A stretch of DNA of 64,000 bases from Patagioenas fasciata. Lineage: Eukaryota > Chordata > Aves > Columbiformes > Columbidae. Below the pieces are notes generated by a model that worked only from the letters and a program-made list of their open reading frames with translations, made no database searches and was not told the DNA's origin. Positions 25,401 through 37,610 of the stretch are shown here, piece by piece (the stretch's first letter is position 1; the number at the start of each line of letters is the position of its first letter). The position numbers were made by a program, and so were the translations under genes. Location of the stretch: the NCBI RefSeq assembly GCF_037038585.1, contig NC_092521.1:73944898-74008897 (forward strand), read 5' to 3'.

Positions 25401-28224
25401 CGACGCACACCAGCACGGTCTCCTCTCAGCCACGGCGTGCTCCACAGGGGATATTTTCAGTAGAAGATGACTTCTGAGTTTCAATCTTATTTAAAAGCTC
25501 ATTGGTAATGTTTGAGAAATCATCCTTGCCTTGCTATTTAGCTTCTGGAGCAGTTGATGTGGAACATTGTCAAAGGGTGTTCTGACTTTGTGAGTGACAG
25601 TGACAAAGTAAAGCCCCAAAATAATGGAGCACTTGTTTCTAGGTGACAGAACACTCCTGGGTAATCATGGTGATCACAAGGATTTCTTCTTCTTTTTTTA
25701 ATTTTATTTTTAATTTTGAGGGAAAGAAAAACTTGTCCAAATTTTCCACCAGAGGTAGGGATGTTCTTCAGCCAGATTTTCAGAGACCAAAAAGCAGAAC
25801 TTGGGGCAGTCAGTTTCCAGTTGCTATAAATTTGGGTAGTGCGGTTCCTCTGTGTCCCACATTACTCACATGTAAACATGGAAAGCAAATCCTCCCACTG
25901 GTTTGTAATGTTTTCTTGTAGCTGTAATGTCCAGTGCTGAGCATACTGCTATGAAGTATTTTATTTTATTGAAGTCTATCTCAAGAGCAATGATAAAGTC
26001 CACGAAGGTTTGAAATAACTTAACACTCCTGTGGAAAACTAATTACCTTCAAATTTATTGTGGAGTAGAGAACAAAGTGGGAATTAAGAGTATAAAGAGT
26101 TCTCTGTATCTGTGTCTGTGGTTCTACTGATATAACAAGGCGTACCAGAGCTAGTCCCTAATTAAAAGAGAATAGTTGTCTGATTAATGGGCAGCACCAG
26201 ATGGCATCAACGGAGGTGCCTTTTTTAGCTTCACTTAGCCGTTCTTCAAAAAATGCTTATTTCATGCTGTGGAGAAGTTCTGTTCAGTGGGGTATCACCT
26301 ATAAATGTATGCTTCCTCTGCGAATTCCTCAAGTGCCTGGGAAGCAGAGTTCAGAGTAGGGCAGCTCATCAGCCTTAACAGGAGCTGTCATCAATGCTCA
26401 AACTGTATTTTTACATCCTTACATCACATGCAGTTACTTTACAGTTTGGCGAAGGAGAAGGAGGGTCTTCATCTCCAGCCCCAGTTACTGATGTGCTGCA
26501 GAGCCACGCAGACGCTGGAGTCAGCAGCGTTGGAGCACGGGTGTGAGTCCTATCTCCAACAATCTGTGGCATGGATTTAAACTTCAGACTAGATCAAAGG
26601 TCAAACTTTACTTCTGTCTTTTTTTGACTCGGAGAGCCAATGTCCTTGGGGAAGCAAGCTATTATGTTTTATTTCATCAGTTAGTGGAAAGCAGCTGTAC
26701 TGCTTAGCATAATTAACAAGGGGGTCAGACAGTAATGTTTTGTATACAATAGTGTCATATGCAGCAAGTAATTGCCCATAAAAATGGTATCTTGTAAAAA
26801 GGGAGGGAAAAATCCACCTCTCTTGTAGAAAAAATTAGGAGCACAGTACTTCCTTCTAGTCATCACTAAAAACATTCACCCTTCAGGTCCTTCAAAGCCA
26901 GAAAAATCATTTCCCAAAAATATTCAGGAGGTAACCCACAGCAATATTCACTACTGTTTACTAAAAGTTCGCAACTGACTTTTGTTGTTATACATGAAAA
27001 ATATCTATGTAAAAGGAAGGCAATTGCACACAGTACTGTATTTATGACCTATCCTGGTGTGTCCAAAGGTAGTTTAAAAGATAATGCAAGTTGATGTTCC
27101 CCATAGTTTCCTGTAAGTTCTGTTGCAGACGCCTCTTGTTCAACTCTTCTTTGATTGCAAAATAATACATTTCTCCAGACAAATGGGAGAAAAGCCAGTG
27201 GTACATGCTCATTAATGATAAAATGTCTATTTCGCTCCTACTGAAGCCAACCAAGGCAAGAGCAGGAGGCACACTTTCAGATGTACTGAACAAACTAACC
27301 CAACACTAGTTCATGCTGAGTTGTTCATCAAAAAACTGAGAATGCTGGAGAAAATGGCAGGACAAATGGTGCCCCTCTCAAGCTGAATTTCAATGTTTAA
27401 TTTGTCTTCGATCTTTTTTGATAGAAATGCAGGGTGGCTTCTGAAAAACCCAAAGGTGGTAAAATTCAGCATTCATGAGCAGCTGCCTGATTCGCTCCAC
27501 TGAAGACATGAGGTTGAGGTCCAGTGAAAGGCCTCTGGCTCACTACCTGAATATCTTCTTACGGTAACAACAGACCATAACACAAAGCGTTTCTCGAATG
27601 TCCCTTTACTTAAGAAAACTGCTTCTGTCTTTGCTGTAAACCAGTGACACCTGAAGACTGTTCTGCCAGACTTTCTCATGCTGACTAGTAACCTGTCTGT
27701 GCACAAAATTATTCAACAGAACTGGAGGATGCCAGAATCAAAATACATATTATGTAGGTTACAGCATGTACACAAAAATTCTGTATGGACCCTTGCTCTG
27801 TGTGAACACTGTGGACCAGATACCAGGCAGCACCTTGCTCCATTTACGGTTTCACTAATTTTGGTGAGGATGTTCCCAGTGCCGTATTGATCAATGCAGC
27901 AGATCTGAACAGGTCTGGTCCTGTATTAAAATGTTAGGTCTCCATATAAGAAGGAGTATTAATGTACAAATTCCTCTGGAATAGTCTATTTTATACAGTT
28001 TGTTTGTATGTATTGCATGGTACTAATTGCATGTGACCCAACCTGTCTAAAAATAAAGAATCTAGTCCTGTCTAGTTTGTAGGAAGGTCATTCCATCCTA
28101 AGGACCTCATTGACTATAGACACAATTTAGACAGTCACTTTGGATTAGACTCCTAAACTTTGGGTGGCCAAAGCTGGTTGAGATAAATCCTCTTTATTCT
28201 CTCAGTAATATTTTACACATCCCC
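22476..28224. other. No gene seen
   Basis: Long unique stretch with the G-quadruplex motif near 23840. AT-rich blocks at 23060-23260 and 24440-24860. Open frames of 60-107 codons are scattered on both strands and none is recognisable. Confidence 0.55.
23829..23855 (+). other. Strong G-quadruplex motif
   Basis: G-runs of 6, 5, 4 and 4 with loops AAGGT, CT and A. Short loops and long runs make it the strongest quadruplex candidate in the window. The surrounding 60 bases are purine-rich. Confidence 0.88.
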
Positions 28225-28305
28225 CCCCACAAATTTACATATGTAGATATGTTATATTTTTAAAAAATATATTTATGTTATATACATACCCTAGGTATAT
28301 ATGTC
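28225..28305. repeat. AT-rich low-complexity patch
   Basis: Rich in TATAT, TTATAT and TTTTTAAAAAATATAT with several small palindromes, immediately preceded by a C8 run (28221-28228 region). No element recognised. Confidence 0.75.
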
Positions 28306-31300
28306 AGTATTACTGAAATCCATACAACAAGCTATTTCCCATGTAGTATGCTATTGCAAGTATGAATATACATGGCAAAACTTGTAACACGCATTTAATG
28401 GTGTTCAGCATTTTTTTTCCTGATTCTTCTTCTGATCTATGGAAAGTTACCTAGTTCTTAGAACTAAAAGGGAAAAAAAAAACAGTTAACTACTGCTGAC
28501 TGGCTTTGCAGTGGGCTGCAAAAATGTAAACCCTACAGTAGAGAGGTAGGATGGTTACTGCCTCCCTCTTGTTTCCCTTCCATCTCTCCCCAGTGCAGGG
28601 AAGCTGTCTCCCCCTGGACTCCTGCTCACCATGGCTGGGACACTAGCTCGAATGAAAGGAGTGTCTGGTAGGAAACACACTTGTCACTATGTGCTCTGTG
28701 AAAATTTTATGTTGAAACCACACTTTTATTTCATGGCTGTTTTGGCATGTCAGTGACTAACTTGAGGACTAGAGAATGAAGCTACTAGAGCTTGGGTTGT
28801 GGGTGGTTATTTTTTGTTGAAGCTTAGAACATTAGGTAAAATCTCCAGGCATATTTTTCAATGCACTGAAGAGGCATGCTAATATTTTAACCTAAGACAC
28901 AATGTTAATAATATCCTTATGGCTGGCTCTTGGACTCCCTCCTTGCAGAGACAAATGCTACCCACACATTCCTTCGCCTGATACACAGACAGTCATAACT
29001 TGGATATTAGCATGGTTCCAAGGCCTACTGAAATAAATCAGAGAGAAGTGCCACATTGCTTTATATAGACTAATAACTAGAAGCAAGTGAGGAATGCAGC
29101 AAAAACCGTAGGAAGGGATATTTCTAATGAGGAGCTCTCTGTCAAAGATAACAGCAAGGAGCACAAGTGACGGATGGCACAAGCAGAGGATGGAACGCAG
29201 GAGAACCACAGAGGAATCTGAAGCCTAAACAGCCAAAGATATAAAGGCAATTTGTAAATTCTCAGCTGATTCTGCCATCTCTGAGATGTGACTAATGCGG
29301 AGACAACAACAGCATGTGGATGTCTCGGGGAGAAGGAAAATGGTGCAGGGAGAAGCAGCAGAGTCTGTAATTCCTAAACTGAAAGACAACAGTGTCTATT
29401 TCTTTTTTTAAATTAAGCATCATTAACAGAAGGACATCACTGATTTTCAGAAGCAAGTACTCTCCTGGGAGTCGCAAAACTTGGTGTAGTGTATGAGCAG
29501 TGTCCCTGCAAAAAAACACAATTACCACGTAGGAAAAAAATGAAAAATCAAAGCATTAATTTGGCCCTCGCAGGACAGCTGAACACATGAAAAGGATAGT
29601 TAAATGTCTCCAAGTACAGAATAAAATGGAGTTGCATTTTGAATCATTTGCAATAATGGAAGACTAACAAAAAAAAAGAGGAAAGAGGAGTGTTGACTTT
29701 ATAGAGAGTTTTTATATTTTGTTTGCATCCATATTGATTTGAGGGGTTTTCTACTAGTTTTTCTCTTCTCAAAAACAAACGTATAAAACATTGCCTGTAG
29801 ATATATTCTGATTGCTGCTTCATTGATTCAAAGCTGAAATAATGTACCCTCCAAAACCACTAATATTTCTATTGTGACCAGACTTGTCCAGAGTTTTACA
29901 ATCCTAATTAGTTTCACAGTTGTCTTGTTGTTTTCCTGTACTCCCCCTCTGTCTGCTCATCACCATCTGCTGTCGTCCACAGAAAGATCTTAAAGGAAGG
30001 ACCATCTCTTTGTTCTGCCTTTACACAGCACTTCACAGAAATAGCTCATTATTGGAACACAGGGCTGAAATTCCTAAACAACACGGCAATAAACGTAGTG
30101 GACAGGAAAAACAAAGAGTCTCAGAAACAGTGGAGAAATGCCCAACTCCTGGCTTTTGGATAGCATCTCCTGCTTTCGGACTCTGTCTCTTGTTCCAGTG
30201 CCATTTCTGCCCTACCCATCACAGGAATTGCTGGAAGAAGGAGTGAGACAAGAACACACAGCTTGATCATAATGCAAGTGCGATTTGGGAGGAAAAGGCA
30301 ATGACGGACGTGGGAAAAGGAAAAGTGAACATCAGAAACAGTCCTTTATCAAATTCACATCAGGGCAATAGGGAAACCACCTTCATCTGTATCTGTGTTT
30401 CTGATTCGCTGTTTGGGGGGTTTGTCCTCTTCTTACCAAGTCAGAAATACCTAAATGAAGACACATCAGATGCCAGCCTGTCCCAATACTGAACTTTTGG
30501 CTGGCAATGAGTGACTGTGTACTAAAATTGAGCTTTAGCCCTAAGGATCTGCTCTCCTCCTCCTTCAGTAGCTCCTTCTCTCATCTCTCCAAAAGCAGAC
30601 AGTAGCTTGGCATAATATTCAGTGGATGCTTCCTACTTACTGCTCTTCTGTCCCACCATCTACCACGTGAGCTTTATGTTTTGTCATTTATATGTATTAA
30701 TACTAAGAGCAAAAGACTCTGGTTCATTCAGTAACTGAAAGAACTGATTCCATAGGAACAGCAAAACAAAAATATCATTTGTGCTGCTAAGTGAAGGGGT
30801 GATCAGAACTGACACTGCTGCAGTTTAGCTTGCTTGTAAATTCTTGTATTTGAGATCACGGAGGTTGCTTAGATTTTTGGTGAACGATATGCAAAATCTG
30901 AAATAAATGCTACTCCTTAATAGAAAAGTCTAAACACAGTGAAGGCAGGTTAGTTGAAAGGCCTTGTTTGGACTGGGTGTGAAATGTGGTTGAATTACTC
31001 CCCAAATCTGAGGTTTGTGTATATTAGATATACAACTGTTTGGGAGACAGTGTCTTGAACCTAAATGAATGAGTTTCAGTACTTGAACAAGTCAACATAA
31101 GATGGTGAATCTGAATGTTCAGAATTCCTTCAGAGACATGCATTTTCATAGCTGTTCATCTTAAGTTGTGGTCCATGGTATTCAGTTGCTTATAAAACCT
31201 TCCTAAAGGAAAGTGTGTTTTCAAATAAGGCTGAGCTTCCTATTTATAAAGGTTTATTAAATTAGTTCAATTAATACTTAATCAATCGTTACAAAGTTCA

Positions 31301-33054
31301 TCAAGTCAGTATGTCGATTACACCCACAGTTCATGCCCATTTTCAGCATTATCTCATAAAGTACTTATCCTGCACAGTACTATAATTTACAGGACCATTA
31401 TGTCAAGCCTGTAATGTTCTTTCAACTGTATGAAAAGTTTCTAAATGTATCATTACAATGAAATATCACCTTGATAGATATTTATTTTTAATGTTTTGGA
31501 TATTAACTTTTTAAACTAGTGTACAAGTCTGTCTTAGTATTTTAAAATTATATGACTGATGAAGTAAGTCAAGGCCCTGTTTTAAAGAACTAGATATTAT
31601 CTCTGCAATACATGCAGTCTGTGTTAATCTAGGAAACTGCAAGGTGATTAAGCAAATGCTTAAGTCGCACTATTTAGTTGTTTAGGGTGACTTTAAAAGA
31701 CCAAGATGACTACTCAGAAGATGACAGTGTTCCCAGGGTAGTCCCTAGCAGGGGTAACAGAGCAGTCCATTGTGCAGGGCAGCAATTAGGAGTGCCAGTG
31801 CTGATTGGGATCCTGGGGCACATTGTTCTTTCTGATTTTCAGGTCATTCCACCCAATGGGCAGATGCTGGGGAAGTCATAATAGAGATTATCAGTTTGGG
31901 GATGCCACTTCAACAGACCATGGATAAGTGTGGGATTTTCACTCATCTGGACTGTTTCCTGGAGGAAATAGCTGCATCTGAGAGAAGAGGGGAAGCTAAC
32001 TACAGTGAACACGCGTATTTGGTGTTGTGGTTTTGGAGGTAATTGCCAGTGTGCCTCTGGCACCTTGGGGGAGCCATACGGGCTCACATTCCTTTCCCTC
32101 CTGACACCCTGTAATCACTGGGGTAAAGACTTTCATTACCTGCTCCCTGCAGAAGAGTTCCCAGGACAGATCAACCATTGCACCTAAAGCCTAGGCATAC
32201 CTGAAAAACTTCAGGGGAGCAGTAAATGGCCCAGAAAATGCTTGTGAGCAGTCTGGCACAGCTAGCTTCAGGCAGATTTCTGGGGAGCTGAACACCTTGA
32301 GTACCCCCTGGTCTGTGCTGGTGTTGCTCAGAGGTCAATGCAGTGCTATCAGTGGCATGTGAGAAAGTAGGAATCAAAAGGGAAAGGCCTCCAAGTTCTG
32401 CCACGGAGAGACCAGTTGGTAAAACCAATCTTTTGAATGAAGTGGGGCCTCAGGGCAAGAGCGGTCAATGGTTAGCATCCCTTATTAAAACACTCTTTGG
32501 GGAGCAAGTTTTTTGAGCAATATCATCATGTTCCATCCATCATCCACCACCTGAGACATTTGTCTCTTCCCCTTGCCTCTCTCTTGGACCAGACTATATT
32601 ACTGTATTCTCCTTCCCTTCCTTTGCTTTATTTTTCCTCTCCATTTGAGCATTTCCCAGTAGCAGCATCATGACCATTGCCTGTGGGGTTGATGCATGGT
32701 GCGTGCGTGCTCGGTGACAGACTGGGGGCTGCCTTATCCTTGACCTCACCAGGTAAGGCAGGCTGGTTAGCAGTGCCCACTCCCACTGCCAAGGGATCAG
32801 TCCCATATATCGCAGGAATAAAGCAGGCAGGTGGCATGGAGGCAGCATTCAGGAGCACAGTGACCTGAACAAAGTAGTGGCACACTACTAACAGCTAACC
32901 TGACCACATCTCCAAGTGTGATGTTGCTGTTAAGAAGGCACATAAGAGTCCTTAGGTGGATGACACTTAGCTGGGGAACACTGAGCTGGAGCAGGGAAGA
33001 GAAATTCTTGTGGCTGCCTCAGGCAATACAAAGACTATGGCTGAAAGACTGAGC
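28306..33054. other. No gene seen
   Basis: Unique sequence; 31240-31660 is AT-rich. The block 31700-32430 is less AT-rich and holds several overlapping short frames on both strands. I looked there for a long terminal repeat or exon and could not support either. Confidence 0.5.
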
Positions 33055-33385
33055 ATTTACACTAGAAAAAGGACACTGAAAAGTTGGAAATGGTCAGAAA
33101 AGGGTAACAAGAGTGGCTGGGAAGGCTTTGCCTTATAGCAAATTACATAAGGATGCTGATCTGTCTAACTATTTAACAGCAAATGTAATTAATTGTTGAT
33201 GCAATTTACTCAAGAACATGGTAAAATCTAAATCACCTGATGTCCTTAAATCAAGCTGGCTGTCAAAAATGTGAGAGAGATGAAAAATGACTTGAAACAA
33301 TGACATAACAAAATGATGTCCTATGTCCTTTATGCTGGGTAATCCAGAAATATTTATACTGGCATCTCAGAGCCACTCTGTATCT
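33055..33385 (+). repeat. Second ancient CR1/L3-like LINE remnant
   Basis: Collinear but weak similarity to the old amniote CR1 ORF2 C-terminus and 3' region. GACACTGAAAAGTTGGAAAT and GGTCAGAAAAGGGTAACAAG resemble the block that encodes the LEKVQRRATR-type segment. GCCTTATAGCAAATTACATA and AGGATGCTGATCTGTCTAAC follow in the expected order. Then come GATGCAATTTACTCAAGAAC, ATGGTAAAATCTAAATCACC and TGATGTCCTTAAATCAAGCT, matching the (GG)AACAATTTACCAAGGG...TCACTTGAAGTCTTTAAATCAAG region. The last 80 bases (CTATGTCCTTTATGCTGGGT) may be the CTATGGCCTGTGTTATGCAGG block but are uncertain. No frame survives. Confidence 0.6.
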
Positions 33386-33484
33386 TCATTAAGCACAACA
33401 TATCGTTCTTAGCTAAACCAGTACCTGCGAGTTGAGCAAATTCCTTATGTTTATAAGAAAATATTTCTAATTTCAAGCCAAAGC

Positions 33485-33502
33485 TTTTTTTTTTTTTTTT
33501 TT
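33485..33502 (+). repeat. T18 homopolymer
   Basis: Eighteen uninterrupted Ts about 100 bases downstream of the second ancient CR1 remnant; no relation can be shown. Confidence 0.95.
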
Positions 33503-34819
33503 GTGCCTGTGTTTTGCAAATTTTTCCACTTGCTGTGCAATAGGTCATGAAGAGGCAGGAAAATTTGTGATCAGGTTTCTATATGGGTGTGTAACTGTGC
33601 AGTGGTAATGTATTTACTTGCAGCAGATGGAATGAATATGGGAGAACATCTAATGTGGTAATTGACGCTAAAATCTAAGGCATTAATTAAATGTGTGTTC
33701 TACTTAAGGAGTCAACTGAATGATGAGTGACAATTAAAAATGATGTCTTTATAATTATTTCAATTCCTATTTATGAAAGTAGAGTGTGACTGCATATTAA
33801 AATATGATTGAAGGTTTTATGACTTCTTATTCTTTCACAGTTAAAACGTTTGTAATTATTTCTCCCTCAGATTAGAGCAATGCATAGCAATGTGAAGTAA
33901 AACAGCGTAGGCTTGATTCTCCAGTCACTTAACACAGGCTTTTACATTGGCATATGGTGACTCCCTTAAGCAGAGCACTCCTCAGTTAGGGTGATTTGAA
34001 TGGACAATTAAGCTTAGCATGCTGAATACTACAAATTCAATATGAACATCTGGGGATCTACTTACAGATCAATGATTCATTTTTTAAAATAATATTTGGT
34101 CAGGTTTGGAAAGTCTGTTGCAGCTGTAAGGGTGGAGATTTCTCATTCCCGACAAAGCAGTGGGAAAAATCCCTTTCCTTCGCAGGGAGCAAGATTATCC
34201 CATTCATAGAAGTCAGGGTTCTTTTCCCCAATCTGCATGTGTCTAATATATTTCTTTGAGAATTCTTAATTAGTATAGCAGATTAAAACTTTGCAAAAGG
34301 GCTGCATACAGCTTGCTTTGGATTAGGTTAGCTGGGAGTTGTAATTGGTCATAATACCAAGAGATGTTCTCAACCAAAATCTCCCACACTTCCACAATGA
34401 CTCCCTAAGACATCAGGCAGTGGAAAACTCCCTTCTCTCACCAAGTTTTTGAAAATTTCTCACAACTGCAGGCAGAATTGGTTTTCTTTCTTGCCTGTTA
34501 TGTAACCATTAAGAGTCCTCATTTTCAGTTATTTTTCAGAAGTTATATTGGAGATATTTTTATCCAGGAAGAGAAGTTTGATTTTTATATTACAGCCAAG
34601 AATTTCAGGGTAGACAAAACATGTCCTTCCTTTATTTGATTTTTTAAAATTTGTTTCTACTGTGCATATTTTTTAGCCTTTCTTTCACCACCAGTACTTG
34701 TTGTGGATGTGCCATGGAACCACCGGTGCATATCTTTGAGAAGGTAGTAACCTCAAAGATGATAGCTGGCAACGCCGTTGATTATTTTTACTGCAACTCT
34801 GAAAAGAAAGAGAACAAAT

Positions 34820-34865
34820 AGTGTGTGTATGTGTATATATCTACACGTTTATATACACACACACT
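34820..34865. repeat. TG/TA tract followed by its inverse
   Basis: AGTGTGTGTATGTGTATATA and, after a spacer of about 8-10 bases, TTATATACACACACACT. The two arms are near reverse complements with a 3-4 base length difference, so the stretch is both a dinucleotide repeat and an imperfect hairpin. Confidence 0.85.
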
Positions 34866-35679
34866 AAAGATAAATATTCACTGAAGCTTTAAACCCAGTG
34901 CCAAGCTTGAGAAGCTGGTTTTTGTACTGGAGTCTTTCATAGCACCCAAGGCAAAGGGCTCTCTACCCTTGGCTGCAGAGCAGCAGTGGGGCATCTTTGC
35001 AGCTTCTGCAGTTGCTGCTCTCCAGATTGGTCAAAAGCTCCACTTCATCTCTCTGCGTTTCTTCCTCCAGTACCATTAGCAAGCTTCCCTTTCCAGTCTC
35101 CATGGCTCTCACCTCTTCTCCTATTTAAATGTGCTCAGTATGTTGTGATAAAAAAGCCACCATTTCTCCTCTTAGCATCTTTGCTGGCTCCTCCACCCTG
35201 CTAGATACTAGTGTCGTCTTCTGAGTGCTACTGCAAAACACCTTTGCTGCCTGCCCTGAGTCTTACACCTTGCTCGGTTCTCCTTACACTTTCCAGGTGT
35301 TACACAAGCATTTCTACATTTCCGTGTTGTATTTCTGTCTGGAAAACAACTTCTCTCTTCCAATTCATCAGCAGGCCTCAGATATCTCTTCTTTTGTTGA
35401 TTCCCCAGTCACTTGGTGCATTGCAATAGATTAGCTTTTCTATTTACCTTGTTCGATTAGTTTTTATTCTGCTCCAAATTGGATTGTAGCAGCCCATAAT
35501 TTGTATTTAGAATTAGATATATTTTTGTGAGCCATTTGAAAAACAAGGATATCAAGCTTCCAGATGGCATAAAATACTGGTTTCTGGATTTAGTACTTCT
35601 CAAGATAGAACCTGTTAAAATCATGCCTGACTGGAAGGGTGGAAAAAAAGTGAGAGGGCAGTTCAAGTACCTTGCTTCT

Positions 35680-35712
35680 GTTTTGTTTTGTTTTGTTTTT
35701 CTTCTTTTTCTT
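35680..35712 (+). repeat. (GTTTT)n short tract
   Basis: Four GTTTT units followed by an interrupted T-rich run (CTTCTTTTTCTTC). Confidence 0.9.
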
Positions 35713-37514
35713 CAAAGTGGGTCTGTTACAGGTGACAGTTACATCCAAATAAACAGAGAAGAGCAGGACAATCCACTCCCATATGCAGAAGATGTGTCTA
35801 GAAGGTGGCTGGGACATGCCTGAGTACCTAAACAGACGCTCAGAGACTTCATGCTCCTCTTCATAGTAAACAAGATGAAACGAGACGGTAGAAGTGCCAA
35901 CATTTTAATAAGTGACGCTAGTTTTATTCACATCACAATACAAATTCACTAGTATAATGCTATTAATGACAAACATCTGTATGGTTTAGGATTTTTTTAT
36001 TTCAATATATGTTAATGCTGCAAGTTATAAAAATCAAAAGCTTATGTCTTGAAATAGGGTGATTTTTGAGGTCAACTCTCCACAACCCATTCAACTCTTA
36101 AAACAAATCTTGATTTTTTCATTAATGCCACTCCATTTAGCTTTTTTCCTTCTTCTAGCTTCCTTTTTACTTTATAAAGCTACTGCTCATCAGCTTATCT
36201 CCCCTGCAAAGCTCCCCACACCTTTAATCTGTTTAGCCCAAGTGTCGTGGACTTTCTCCTTTTTTAATTGGTGGAATTCAAATATTCTCACTGACAGCCT
36301 ATCTTTCTCTGAGAAGATTAGATTATCTCAGGATCTTATAGGCAGAATTATGAATCAGGCGCAAAATCCACATCACAGCTTGCTCCTGCTGTGGAGACTT
36401 TCCAAGTACTGCTCCCTGAAGATCTCTTTGCCCCAAAGCAAAGGGCTAGGAACCTTGCCTGGCTTTCCTCCAGCAGAAGACAACTGATGAAACAATATGG
36501 GAAAGAAAAGTCTAATTGGGAAGTTGCTATCTGGGGAGAGGAAGAGCACTTCTACTACACATGGCAGACGTCCAGAGGAAGGCAGGTCTTAAGAAATATG
36601 AAAAAGAGTAAAGCTGCAGGATTTTGGACACAGCAGAGAGTAAATGCCAGGAAAAGTCCATTCCTTGGCCACAGTATGACTGTGCATGGAGGAGAGAAAG
36701 CCACTGCCTGGCAATCCCATTGAGCATATGTCCTACAAGAGAAAGTCCTTTATCTCAGCACCTGTTGCACCAAAGCCTCCTCTGACAGCTCAGCACTGAA
36801 TCCCCACAGAAAGAATCACAAGTATATGAATTGGTACATTTCCCTAACATTAATATCTGCCCATGCACTGTGCATACACCATGCTACATGTGAGCTGCTT
36901 CCCAAAAGCCCCAGAATATTGTACAAGAGCTATACAACCCCAGAATCACATGTTGTAGCACAGCTGGCAAACCCAGGTGTATGGTGGTCCTTCATTCAGC
37001 AATCTTATTTTATAGTGCTGACAGAGAAATCTCTCCATGTTTGTTTGCAGATCTGCTGTCAGTATTGGGCTATTTATATTGTAGGTGCATTTACGTAATG
37101 TTTATGTATTGGTATTGTTTTCTTTAATCAGCTTTCCCCTCTGGCAGTTGGCAATGAGGCTGGCACCTAGTAATTGTAGATTTAAGTGGAACTGTTGTGC
37201 TCTTTGGGGCAACAGGTACATACATTTTTGGTGGCTGAATAGGCCAGGTAGTAATGTTAAGTATGTGGTTATGCTTATTTATCCATGCTTACCTACCAGG
37301 CTAAGACAATCTTAACAAGTTTAAAAACATATAATGCTTCATTTTTCTGTCTGATGGCAAGTCAGAGTATCACTAGCCTACAGACTTATCCCTTCCAGAA
37401 GTTAGACATACTGACAAATTACTGCTTTAAACTAATAGCAGTGTTGAAGACCTCTCTGCTAACACTATCAGATAAATACTTCTACAATCTCTGCTTCCCA
37501 CATTTGACACTTCT

Positions 37515-37610
37515 TAAGGGCTTGCCTACACAACGAAGTTGTTCTACATTGGTTTTAAAAAATGTCATTTGGTTTATGAGTGATTTAGTTCAACCTAGTT
37601 TAAATAGAAT
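37515..37610 (+). repeat. Possible DNA-transposon relic
   Basis: GGGCTTGCCTACACAACGAA, then GTTTTAAAAAATGTCATTTG and GATTTAGTTCAACCTAGTTT followed by AAATAG, recalls a repeat type common in turtles and crocodilians (gcttgtctacact ... tttaaatcaacctagtttaa). I cannot assign a family. It may be the edge of an old hAT or mariner-like non-autonomous element, or chance. Confidence 0.28.

Larger units (their letters stand above)
33386..37514. other. No gene seen; candidate conserved non-coding segments
   Basis: Unique sequence apart from a T18 tract, a TG/CA hairpin and a short (GTTTT)n tract. 33850-34020 and 34260-34350 are AT-rich, repeat-free and contain TTAATTAG- and CAATTAAGC-type words. A plus-strand open frame of 142 codons at 36059-36487 has hydrophobic patches but no recognisable domain. 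Confidence 0.45.

Noticed and set aside
26500-26620. Possible old CR1 3' end (CTTCAGACTAGATCAAAGGTC)
   Set aside because: Only about 20 bases resemble the GGTCAGACTAGATGATC block; the expected flanks are absent.
31700-32430. Possible LTR or exon cluster
   Set aside because: No TG...CA termini, polyadenylation signal layout, primer-binding site or duplicated copy could be found.
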